64,000 bases of DNA. Source: Rotaria socialis. Taxonomy: Eukaryota; Rotifera; Eurotatoria; Philodinida; Philodinidae. Position 1 is the stretch's first letter, and every line of letters begins with the position of its first letter. Below, piece by piece: positions 34,849 through 46,400 of the stretch. The stretch lies in contig CAJNYU010000061.1 in NCBI GenBank assembly GCA_905331475.1, forward strand, positions 21,864-85,863, read 5' to 3'. Made by a program: the position numbers and the translations under genes. The notes beneath the pieces were generated by a model. It made no database searches, was not told the origin of the DNA, and saw only the letters and a program-made list of their open reading frames with translations.

Positions 34849-36963
34849 TTATCTTACGATGCGTACACGATCGTTTATATTAACAAGGTTAACAGACAAC
34901 TTCCAAGGGAATGGACATTTGCTTGCATCAATTGGTATTTGATAACGCTTTGTCGAGCGGTGGTTAATTAACCGAATATTGTTTGTTTCACAATTTATGA
35001 TTAACTCAATAAGATCATTTTCTTTAATATCACCGTCATAGCCAGCATAACCGTTTTGGTTTGAACCATTCAAAAACGTTTGAGTGGTGCATTGTCCCCA
35101 GCCATAGAAAGATGGCGAATTATAGGAGTTCGATGCCATTGGTGTTGATTGTGATAAAACTCCAAAAGATATCCATTGATTACTTAACATTTTTTCTATT
35201 TGAAATTTAATGCAATTAATACCAGAAGAATATGAATTTCTTCCGCGAACTTCGCTATGGCCACGCGTGCCAACAAGAACAACCACAAGGCCATTTTCTT
35301 TAATTTTGAGAGTGTTGCTGTACACACTATCAAACGTCTCCTTAAAATGCAGTGGTAATAAATATGGAAATAAAAACGTAGCCCGATATTATTTAGCTGG
35401 TTTTAACGTTCTGAGTTAAAGTAATAATCTTCTCGTAGGTAAAGAAGTTTCTTAGATTTACCTGCATCATGTGTAATTATATTTGCTTCTTTATTACATT
35501 TAAGCACTTCTCTTTCATTTCTTCATTTTTTACATGTAGTTGGTCAATTGTGTCTTGCTGATTTTTTAACTTCTGCTCCATCGTTTCTAAAAAGTAATTT
35601 AGAGAAAAGTGATGAATTTTTATTTATTCTCGTTTGAACATGTTTTTGTTCAGTTTTAGGAGACCAATCGGCTAAACCATGAACCATGGGATTTTTGAAT
35701 TTTGACGATAGCACTCTCAGTTTTTACCTTTCTGACTGAATTTTTCGAATATGGGTAGAGAATAGAGTTTCTACAGGACTTTAAGAAAGATGTAATTTTA
35801 GGTTAGAAAAAGTTTTCATTTACAGAATTACATGAATTGTTCACGAATATGTCAAACTAAGAGAATAAAACTTATTGACTCGATTTATTCCTCAAATTCT
35901 TGATTATATTAAAACGAGGGAGCTTTTGAAGCGCTTAATAATGGATATACCTGCGAGCACATTCATATATGACAGCAGTACTATTTGTTTAAAAGTTGTG
36001 CATGTTTCATGTTTGCAGTATTAGTATCATAAATTTGTTGCTTTGGCTCCTATGAAACTCCTATGTGTACAACTTTGTGGAGGCTTGTATGCTAATTGTT
36101 TTGATCTACTATTTCAGTGGGAAAAAATCGTAGAAAATGCTTTTTCTGGGTCTATATAAGGAAGGACACAAATCATACGATCATCAACATTCGGAAATAT
36201 CAATCCTTATCTACTCTTATCAAGTTTTGCTACTTAACGAGATTTTACCGAGAAAAGATAGAGGCACTTTCTTTTCGCACTATTCAAAGTTAAAGCAGAT
36301 TGTTTCAATATCTATTATCTCTCGCACTTTCACGAAGTATCGATGCCAATGTACTCCAATGAAAGGAATCAAACATTTTAGTTGTTGAATTTCCTGTTTG
36401 AATTCAAGTTTCAGTTCCTGAACTTGATTTTTCTGCTATTGAAGTTGTTGCTTCAAACATTGTACTTCGTTGTGATTCTTCATATCTTTTCGTTTGAAAA
36501 GAGTTTCGCACGTTGAACACTTCAAATCAATTTGATCACATTGCTGCTGATGTTGTGCTAAATCTTTCAGCAGTAGCTCACGTTGACATCCCTCGCATTT
36601 CTTGGGCTGGTAATCACACTGTTGCTCATGTTTTTCCAACCCTTCATAAGGAACTGCTGCTGAACAACCATTCTGCATGTAGCAACAGTTTATTTGTAGC
36701 CTTGATAATACTTTGAGAATAGCTCCTATACATTTGCGTTCTTCATAGTGGCAAGTGAATGGACATTTGTTAGGTTGCTTTTGTTGCCATTGATTGATAC
36801 AATCAGAACAAAATGAATTTTCACATGTTTTACAAGCAACTGGCTTCCAGAGAATCATGTGGCATATAGAACATGTAACGAGGTCTTCGTCAAAACTACA
36901 TTGTACACGATCAGCTGCTATTGAATTGCTTTGTTCAACACTTTTGTTTGAATCATTATTCAT
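34849..36963 (-). pseudogene. RING / TRAF zinc-finger / coiled-coil / SPRY-like protein with in-frame stop
   Basis: Three minus-strand parts lie in the order of a TRAF/TRIM-like ubiquitin ligase. First, 36963-36439: RING (CSICHMILWKPVACKTC ... CSDCINQW ... CPFTC) and TRAF-type zinc fingers (CCYMQNGC ... HEQQC ... CEGC ... HQQQC ... CSTC ... HNEVQC). The frame then hits TAG at 36436-36438, although coiled-coil residues (QKNQVQELKLEFKQEIQQL) continue in frame beyond it. Second, an exon at 35586-35498 with coiled coil MEQKLKNQQDTIDQL. Third, 35340-34849: SPRY-like domain (EVRGRNSYSSG, SYNSPSFYGWG, DLIELIINCE). The second and third join in phase; the first does not. Probably a decayed gene, though the TAG could fall in an unrecognised intron. 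Confidence 0.6.
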
Positions 36964-38130
36964 TTTTTTGAAAAAATAGCGTATTCTAACTCGTTGCAAC
37001 TAGAAAATGTTTGCTTTCTTTCTTTTTTACTCTTATCATTTGCATGGACCATGCCACGTGTTTTTTTTGTTGTGTGTAAAACGAATCACTTTCGTCTTGG
37101 CTCCGTTTTTGAAAAAAAAGAACAACTTTCTCTGTTAGATGTATGTGAAGTACTTTTCGAAAAAAAGGTATGAAGAATCACAACGAAGTATGATCTTCGG
37201 AACAACAACTTCAACAACTGAAAGGCGTGTGGGCATGACGGTGTGGAATAAATAAATAAACTAATCAATGATGTGGTGAAGCAAGAATAGAAGAATAAAA
37301 TCATAAATATATTACAAAGAGTGTTATTAGTTTTGTACTTTGAAATCGTTTGAGAAATTTTTTTAATGTTTTTCAGTGAAAAAGAAAGATTCTACTTTTC
37401 TTTTTGAATACGAAATGAAATAAATATAGAAAATAAGCTTTTTAAAAGAAAAAAGAGCTTGTTTTTAGGTGTAAGAAAGGAGCGAAAAAATATATTTCAC
37501 TTTTATGAATAAGAAAAAAGAGTGCTTGTTTGTGGAGTAATGAAAAGATGATTTTTAATTTAATTTTATAGACTTTAACGATGAATCAACGAATTTTAAT
37601 ACAAAAATTGTAATAAGCTACCCGTTTCGAATAATTCTTCAGGCTAGAGTGACTCATTATCTTTTTTTCCTTCTATTCGTTCTATTCTTGTTCCTTTTTT
37701 TCTACGCTCGTTCAATCAGAAAATTCTCATTGGAGAGTGAGGGGTTATGGAGCCAGAGAAGCACCCCATGGTCCCGATTCCCATATTGCTTAGGGATCTC
37801 GTCAGATGATAATGACTCTGCTAGACTTGTTTCTATGAATTCTATCTGAAACACATAAGAGAAAAATAAATATTTTCAGGAAATAGAGATCTAGATTAGG
37901 AATGCTAAAGTGTTGCTGACTGGAAATGGTGGAGGATTGGGTGTGGCTGTGGATGTGACTGTATTCTTAGCTCAACCACACCCACACCCGATGTTTTCGT
38001 GTTAGTTATGTAAAAAGATTTTTTTATAAGACTTCACAGCTCAGCTCTAAATCGTATTATTTCAATTAAATATGATATCGAATCGGTTTTAAAAATAAAT
38101 AAAAAGAGTTAATCATTGAAAATTAGATTA
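36964..38130. other. intergenic stretch
   Basis: AT-rich and purine-rich tracts. No supported gene. Contains the TGTGGG-like hairpin at 37935-37993. Confidence 0.4.
37935..37993. repeat. TGTGGG-like inverted hairpin locus
   Basis: GGGTGTGGCTGTGGATGTG, spacer of about 17 bases, CTCAACCACACCCACACCCG. A compact member with well matched arms. Confidence 0.6.
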
Positions 38131-38582
38131 AATGAAAAATGAATATCGTATTTTTTGCAATTATGCTTACCGCATTCTTTTTAGTGTCATATCTCTTCAT
38201 TATAAGGGACATTTTTACAATATATCGTCGAATCTACCGAGATATGATACTTACCTTCCTTGTGATATCGAAGACTACGATGAAAACGACAAATCTCCAA
38301 AAGTATCTCTTGATCTTGGTGATTTCACTATTTTCAATTTTATGCCCTTTTCTATTATGCATCCAGCTTATTCAATCATAACAAAAATATTTGTGACTTT
38401 GGAATGCATAGTCTTTATACAAGTCGATTATAACATTAAAAGACTCATTGCGCGTATGTGGCATTTACGTGGTATACCTGATTTACCATGCCCTGTTGTG
38501 TTTTTTTAAATGTACCATATAACTGTTGATTTTATTATGAATGATAGAACTATGGATTGTATTGATATATAAATTGGTTGGC

Positions 38583-39090
38583 CGTAGAAAGGCCGAAAGA
38601 AAAATATCGAAAAGGAAAAATGTCGAAAACAGAAAAGATAGAAAAAACCGACGTCTCTACTAAATGAAGATTCTAATAGTTTATTGTTCATTGTTGTTAA
38701 TCTGATTATTCCATTGGTTTGACACTGTTAACCATTGATACTATTGATAGGTAATATCTTATGAAAACTAGCTAAAATAGGCGTAAAATAGTATACAACG
38801 ATTAAAATTCTATCATGATGACTACAGCTTGCTCATTTTTATCTGGTGAGAATCATCCGTCAACTCCAGTTATTTCATTTATTCAGTCGTAAAAAGGAAA
38901 ACCTTTCCTTGTATCAGATAAATATATTTTCAAACTGAATAAAACAGCAACAACTAGTAAATATTGGATATGTGTATTTTTCTTTATAACTCTTATCTAT
39001 CTATGATTTATGCTATGATGCTATTATGATTTCAAGAATAAAAACATCTTAGTGCAAATTTTCGACATTTTTCCTTTCGGTCTTTCTACG
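38583..39090. mobile_element. MITE-like element with ~45-bp terminal inverted repeats
   Basis: Left end CGTAGAAAGGCCGAAAGAAA, continuing through GAAAAGGAAAAATGTCGAAA; right end TTTTCGACATTTTTCCTTTC followed by GGTCTTTCTACG. The 400-bp interior is AT-rich and non-coding. Confidence 0.7.
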
Positions 39091-39099
39091 ACACACCTA

Positions 39100-41280
39100 T
39101 AAATTTATATAAAAAGATTAAGTTTTGATTTCTTTCAATAATAATTTTGAATATAATAGAAAAAAAAAATATTTATTATCTATTATATATTTATTGCTTT
39201 ATTTTCTTCACTCGATTGAAGTCAGAATATTTTCTTGTAATTATAACATGATCTACGAAGAAAAGGGACTTACAAAATGAATTTGAATTTTTCGTTGTTG
39301 TAAGTCGCTGTTTTTCTTATCGTTGATATTTATTAATCATAAGAGTTGAAGTTTATTATGTTCTTTTTTTTTGTTGCTATTGATTGAGAAAATGATGTTT
39401 TTAATAGTTTTCTTATTGAAATGCTTGTTTGAATGTTAGAAAAAGAAAATTTTCTTAGCTGATAATCAGTTGAAAATTATTATCAATTTAAACTATTTTT
39501 TCTTAGAAAATTCAAATACAATCAGTTGTGTTCTACAATTTTTTTCCGTTAACAGTAAAATTTTTTTTTATGTATTAATGAGAAATCAGTTTTTAGCGAA
39601 TGTTCAAAATTTTGTTTAGAAAAAAAGTCATTTTTTTCGTTATTTCTTCAATACTTCGTCAGTTTCTTTTCTGACCAAGAACCCAATTTAACTACTCTCC
39701 TTCATTTGAGATGATATTATTATCATAGAAAAGATTCATACTGCATATTAAATCCTTGAAAACGCTCGTACTATGAGGCGTTTTTCTCGAATTATCATTA
39801 GGTTATGGATGTATGTCCGTGCGAGTATGCATATGAGTGAGAATATACTTATCCATTTCCAGCCGAACACTAACCTTAGGCTTATCTACACCTGCACACA
39901 ACCTGTAGATCCCATAGTCCACCCGCATCCGCACACTCAGTCAGCCACATGTCACACGTACATTCTTGTTAAATGAATATCGTAAAAACTCTGCGAGTAA
40001 TACTTTATGTTTCCTTCTTGTTGTGCAATGTGTATCGCATATGCGAAAATGCCAACAAATCTGGCTTCTATCTATTGTGTGGTAGTTTCAGATCGAGTCT
40101 TTGGTGAAGATTATTTTCATGACTTTTTTCTATCGTAGACTTAATTGTATATGCATTCTATCGTGTTGTTTTTTAATATCTAGTCGTTTGTTTTTTGTTT
40201 AAATGGCTCTATAAGTGATGCTCAAAAATGTCAAATATCATTTTTGTAAATAACTCAAAGCATAATCCTGATATGGATGCAAGTGTGAGGTTTATTTTAA
40301 AAACTCTTTACAGCATTGTAGGTCTACCAGTAGTATCTTCTATTCAACTCACATTTTTTTCAGGAGAGTTCTCCTCTTTCCGAACATGTTACCTAAATTA
40401 AGTGATATTCCTTTCATCTGTTTAATTTAACTTAAGAGAAAAAACAGTAAATTTAATATGAAGTAATTTTTATTATTTTCTTTTTTTAAGATAAGACAAA
40501 TTGAACTGAATTGTCTTTTTTTATTGATTTAAAACAGTTAAACAAATATGCTTTACGAAATAAAACTGTTAAAATGAAACTATCTAGTTTTTTCTTGCAT
40601 TAAAATAGAATTTAATCTCATTCTTTTATGGCACTAAAATAAATATTTTAAATCTATTTATCCATATCAAACAGAAATTAAAATGATTTTAGTTTTGAAC
40701 AGCTGTTAAATTTACAGCTATATCGCGGTATAATGAATCTAATACATTTATTTTATCTTTCTATCAAGTTAAGAAAAATAATTCATTAAAAATATTCAGC
40801 TTCTAGCGTATTAAATGAAAATTAATTTATACATGTTTCTTTTTTGTTATATTTTATATAAACTAACATTCAATTAATCGAAAACAATTATTTACGAATA
40901 AAATAAAATTATTGCAGCGATTTGATTTATTTTACAAAGAAGATTAGTTTTATATCATTGTAAAGTTTATTTTCAATTAAATTAGGATGGATTTAATTTT
41001 ATATTTAATTTTTCAATACAACAAAACATTCTAATTTTTTCTTTATCGTAAATAAGTTTATTTTAACGTTAAACAGTCGAATTTAATTTATTTAAAAATT
41101 CATTTCTTTATACTTTTTGTTCAATGATTTAATCTATCATTTGACCCCATTATCTGAAAAAATAAAATTGAAACTGTCAACATAAAGAACTTTCATGCTT
41201 TTGTTTGCATAACTTTTTTAAGGTCTTCTAGAATAAATTCAGTCTCAGAAAGCAAATGTGATAATTTATATATATATATA
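39100..41280. other. AT-rich stretch without genes
   Basis: Very AT-rich. 39800-39965 contains degenerate TGTGGG-like text (GGATGTATGTCCGTGCGAG; CCACCCGCATCCGCACAC). Nothing else is supported. Confidence 0.4.
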
Positions 41281-41287
41281 TATATAT

Positions 41288-41464
41288 GTCTCAGAACAGA
41301 ATGAAATTTAGTTCAGATTAAAATATTTAGATATAACTAGTTTAGTTTGAAATTCTCTTAGTTGAAATAAAAATTATTTTATAGTAAGCTAAGAGGATTT
41401 CAGACTGAACTAGTACAGATGAGAATATTTTAATCTGAACTGAATTTCATTCTGTCCTGCGAGA
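41288..41464. repeat. imperfect palindrome (hairpin element)
   Basis: Left AACAGAATGAAATTTAGTTC with AGATTAAAATATTT; right AAATATT-like TTTTAATCTGAACTGAATTT and CATTCTGTCCTG. Arms of about 75 bp pair with scattered mismatches. It follows a (TA)n run at 41270-41287. Confidence 0.7.
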
Positions 41465-41879
41465 TAATATATAACTTTAGTTATTATAGACGTCTCTATA
41501 TTCTGTTCACATCTGAAAGAGGTGGCGGTGCTTTTTCAATTGGTTGGAATAACCCATAAAGCCAGCAGTGTTCAAACTTGCAAAAATAGGAAATTTCTGT
41601 AATTTTGGAAATTTCAACATTAATGTTTTGAATTGCTCAGTATTTTTCAAAATGATGAAATTTCTGTAATTTTCTTTTTGGGAAATCTGACCATACCTCA
41701 GCTAACAATATTAAATTGTCCAAATAAAATTAAAAATTTCAGTAATATCTTTTAATTTTAATATTTTAGATAAATAAAATAATAATATACAATGGCTGTA
41801 CCAACTGAAAGCTCCAGCAATATGTGAGTAAATATTGATAATTTCTAAAATAATGAGACCGTACAGAGTCAGCAAGGGT

Positions 41880-42020
41880 AAATGCATAGAGATGATCAGT
41901 GGAATGCATATCACTTTTTTATTTTTTCAAAAACTTTTCTTCGCAAGACCAACGTCTTGTGAAAAAAAATTGAAAGCTAAAAAAGTTATGCTCATTCCAC
42001 TGATTCTCTCTATACATTTA
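41880..42020. repeat. hairpin element
   Basis: AAATGCATAGAGATGATCAG plus TGGAATG at the left matches the reverse complement of CATTCCACTGATTCTCTCTA at the right. A second nested pair is CGCAAGAC / GTCTTGTG at the centre. Confidence 0.7.
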
Positions 42021-42140
42021 TTTTCACTAATTCCACTACATAAAGCATTACTCATTCGTAACACATAACATTATGTTTACGAATACGATAGCTCCTTGCT
42101 GAGCATGAGTACTAATGCTATCATTACCATCAGTTACTTT

Positions 42141-42237
42141 GATGAAACAAATATGATACGCTTGCACTACATTGATAAATAATTTAAGTGATTCCTTTTT
42201 CAATAATTACATCGAAGCGTATTAAATTTGTTTCACC
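42141..42237. repeat. hairpin element
   Basis: GATGAAACAAATATGATACG and GCGTATTAAATTTGTTTCAC are inverted copies separated by about 50 bases. A third unrelated hairpin within 1 kb. Confidence 0.65.
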
Positions 42238-42239
42238 TG

Positions 42240-43440
42240 TTCGTCATTGTATTCCCTTTACATTTGGCGCAGCTTATCATTTTCTTTCTCAAATAAAATA
42301 AAGTCATCCCTTTCTTAATTATTCAAGAATGATTTGTCTTTTACACCATTCTAAATTTTGTTTCTCGAGAAGAAAATATGGCTAAGAAGCAACGATCAAT
42401 TCGTTTAGAGTATACTATATAAAGAAAACTTTTGTTTCTCATGTTCTCGAATGAACATAGAGTGAGAAAAGCATTACATATCTTTTCAGGGATACTCCGC
42501 GAATAAAGTTGAATATCCGAAGATAAATAACTTGATAAAGATTTATTTTAGCTTCTGAAGGTTGACTTGAGCTAATATTGTCTCTAAAATGACATATGAT
42601 GTAAAAGTAAAATTAGAAATGTTGGACTCTAGTTCTCTTCAATGAAAATGTGCCGAAATAAAGCCCTTTTCTTAAGCAAAACCTTAAGAATTTTCCCTTG
42701 CGGATCTGATATGAGTTTTTGTATGTTCATAAAATAACAATACAGACAGGAAAAAGCCTTCCCCTCCAAATGAATCCGCACTTTGTATAAAATTTATTAT
42801 AACACCAAACAGTGTTGATTCGTAGATCTCTTCTATGCATACGTATTGTGACGTTCATTTTTTTATCATGTAATAGAAAATGTTCTCTTTTTTCGAACTG
42901 CATATGATTTCTTTTTCTCACATATTGATAATCAAAGTAATACAGGAAAAAAACTTGTTAGTGCGACCCCTTGAGGGGTTCAAGTTTGGAACTCACAAAT
43001 CTCGACTTGTATAAGTTCATGCTATATTGTCAGAGAGGCTACAATAATTTATTTGAAAAAGTCAAATAAGTGAATAAAATTATAATAATAATTATTATTA
43101 TATTTGATATATGCACTGCGAAATTTTAATTCTTCCAATTACTATTCTGCCAATATATCAGATTCATTTAACATTGTTATACTAAAAATACACATAGAAT
43201 ATACACAAAGTTTAAAATTTCAAAAAGATTATAGTTCTCTACCAACGATAATCGATTGCCACAAACGCCATCTTTTTATCTGTCTTGCTGTTGCTTGCAT
43301 GCTATTTCTTTTTCGATTTTTTTTAAATTAAATTTTCATAGTTTATTTTTATTAGCCCAGCCATTAATTTAAAGAATGAATAAGCCTGTTTTACATATTC
43401 GTTATATTTACAATAGATCTTGACGATATCGTGTGCATCT
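42240..43440. other. AT-rich stretch without genes
   Basis: No ORF with support. The small exact hairpin CCCCTTGAGGGG at about 42966-42977 is noted only. Confidence 0.35.
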
Positions 43441-43442
43441 TG

Positions 43443-46400
43443 ATGGAGTTAGTAAAATTGAAATTGATTATTTCTGAAAACGAGAAGGTAATCCGATCAT
43501 AATTTTTTACTGACGATGTTACAGTTGTGGAAAAGCACAAAATCATCCTTAATATCTATCATATAAGCGTTTATCAGTGCATGAATAACAAGCTGTGTTT
43601 TTTAGAATATTTATAAACATTTTTCAGTCATTTACATTGCAATGAAGGTTCTGGCATATTCTAGAATATTTTAAGCATCATTATTAATATCGTTCAAAGC
43701 CTCTAATGCTGGTTGTTAAAGTCTGTAATGGGAGAGAGGAAGGTACAAAAGAATCTCGACTTAAGCTTCTACTCTCTATTTTCTTCGAAAATATACTCGA
43801 GTTTCATAAAAATCGTTGTACATATAGTTATGCATCGTGAAAGCTACAACTAGATATGGACAGTAATTCATAAGATAGAATTTTTTTGTATATCTTACTT
43901 ATTGCAAATAGCTGAAGAACATTAAAACCAATGCTAGAGACTCCGAGACAACTTCCACTGAGTACAAACAAAATGATAGGACAACCGAATGAAATCGAAG
44001 TAGAAAGTTTCATACGATAGTTTAATAGTAATAATACCGAAAAAGGGAAGAAGCTTTTGTTGATATGAACAAGCAATCTTTGATCCATTCTTTGTAGATG
44101 TATAAGAATAAAAGTTGATTTTGATAGTTTTCAACAAGACTCAGTCATTGTTAAAAATATCTACTCGTATGTCAATGAGTTTACAAACGATTTTATATTT
44201 AAAATAAAATGTTTCAGTTCCAAGAATAATTAAATTAAGAAATATTGATACTAATGATCTTAATTATTAACTCGTCTGAGAGTTATTTCTCGAAAATAAA
44301 GCAGATAGGATGAACGTTTTCATAATTCTCTTTTACATTATAAATCCTATTTAATGCGGTGGAAAGGTCCACTGTAGAGTATCCCAAAAATCTAAACTCG
44401 AACAACACAAATAATCGTCTCTGTAATTTATCATAAAGCAGTTTTCGCCAAAAAATAGTATCGTTTCATTGAAATCAGCCTTTTTTGTCGGATTAAACTC
44501 TAGAATTTACCTAAATACACTGCTTCGCACCACATTAGTGGCTCGCTTTTGTGAGATATCAGAGAAATTTAGTCTGCCCTCAGTTCTGATTCTGTGAAAA
44601 TCAATGAATCTGATTTCGATCATTTATTGCATATTAATGTACCGATTGTGGCAAGGTTAAAAGAAAAAGAATATGCAGTTTGTATCAATTAATAAGCTAA
44701 TTCATTCAACAGATAGACATTTATTTCGAAAATCAATTAGTACAGCACAGCTTCTTTTTATATTTTCATCAATCGAAAAAAAATGATATGAGTGCTATTT
44801 TTTCGTTACTTTTTTCATTAATTTCAGATTCTTCTGTTGGCTGTGCTGTTGGTCGTTGGTATTTCAAGTGCTGTGAAGATCGTACCTTTACTAAAATCAA
44901 TCAATAATGACAGTAGTAAGAATAATATCAAATAAATTTATATCAGAGAGAACTCGTTGAAATTTGTGGATTAAATGCTAAGTTATTAATCTTTCAAGTT
45001 ACAATGGATAACATTATTTTCTTCCAGATAAATATTGAAACAGTAGCTCTATTTCGCGATGTCGAATAAATCAGAAATCAGTATTTTGTCCAGGATTTTT
45101 TGGCATGCTGGATCTCAGCTTCAGAACATGGGATCCAGATGAAACTTATAGAGAGTGATATTAAACCTTAAATGATGAGTTTTTATCAAAACTTTTCGTT
45201 AAAATTCGTAATTTGGGATTAATATCGTCCTCCATAAATTTCATCTGGATCCTATGTTCTGAGCTGAGATCGAGCATGCCCAAAAACCCTGGATAAAGCA
45301 GTTCCTAGATCCAGAAAGAACTGAAAACTAATATCCATTTCAGAGTAAAAGAAGAGTGAGTATTTTTGGAATAAATTTTGATAGGAACTAGATAGAGATC
45401 TACCGTTTTCACCGTTGGGAAGAGGATGTGAAATTACGTCGAATACTTAATATCAAACGTTTCTAACAAGTCTTCTTAGGGTCACTAGCCAAATTTTTTA
45501 CAACAAAACATTGTAATGTAATCATTTCGGAATTTTTATTTTCAGTAGTGCATCAGAATCATCAAGTCAAGCTTAATACTCTATGCAAGGCTGATGTTAA
45601 CAGATTTCGCCGGTCAAAAGTTATTAATATTCTACTACGTGCTTCAGCCAGATTTTTCACGAAAAAAAGTGACTTTTCAAAGAGAAATTCATCTTCTGAA
45701 TCTATTAAAAAGCGTTAGTTGTAAAACAAATTGATGGAAGAACCTGAGAAAACTTGTCAGAAAATTCAGATATTCAAGATTCGAAACAGCTTCATTTCTT
45801 GTTTCCACCGATGAAAACCGTAGATTTCTATCTAGCTCTTATCAAAAAATATTCACACTTCTTTTATTTTGAAATGAATATTAATAATAAAAATTCATTT
45901 TAATACTTATTTTGATGACTATCTATCTGTCAATAATATTCTCTTTTCTTTCGACTTTCATTGTGAAATGGTGCAATTGAAAAAAGGAAAAACAATTTAT
46001 GTATTTCATATTTATTAAATCATGAAAAATTGTTTTGCAGCATTCTACTCATTAGAGAAGACAGCTCATTAAACTTACTGGGTAACCACTGTCTAGTTCA
46101 TCATTATCTATTACTTATATAAGTTTCAGGTCGCTCAGATTATTTTTTTAATGTTCAGTACGCCAACAGATATCATCTTTTGTAATGCTCATGGACGGAC
46201 GAAACTTTCAAATATTATAAATAGTTGAAAAATTTTTTTTTATGAATTAACGATTAATTTATATTTTATGCAATAAAGATTTCAGTTTAAAGCACAACTG
46301 GATAAATAACTTTGAGAATTCTGCATATTTGATATCCCAATAACACAGAATTCCAATGGAAAGTTCATTCGAGAGAATTAGAATAATTTTCTTCGTTCAC

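Noticed and set aside
38132..38509. 125-residue ORF with an overlapping second frame
   Set aside because: Composition is that of AT-rich DNA, two frames are open equally, and there is no domain or flanking splice context. A decayed gene cannot be excluded.
41803..41823. ATG exon-like MAVPTESSSN with a GTGAGTAA donor, as first exon of the tetraspan gene
   Set aside because: Its phase does not fit the exon at 44828; joining them creates an early stop.
44829..44910. Alternative frame of the tetraspan exon (SSVGCAVGRWYFKCCEDRTF), a possible Cys-rich peptide
   Set aside because: It ends in a stop before the donor and does not join to any other exon, whereas the chosen frame matches the phase of the next exon and gives a membrane helix.
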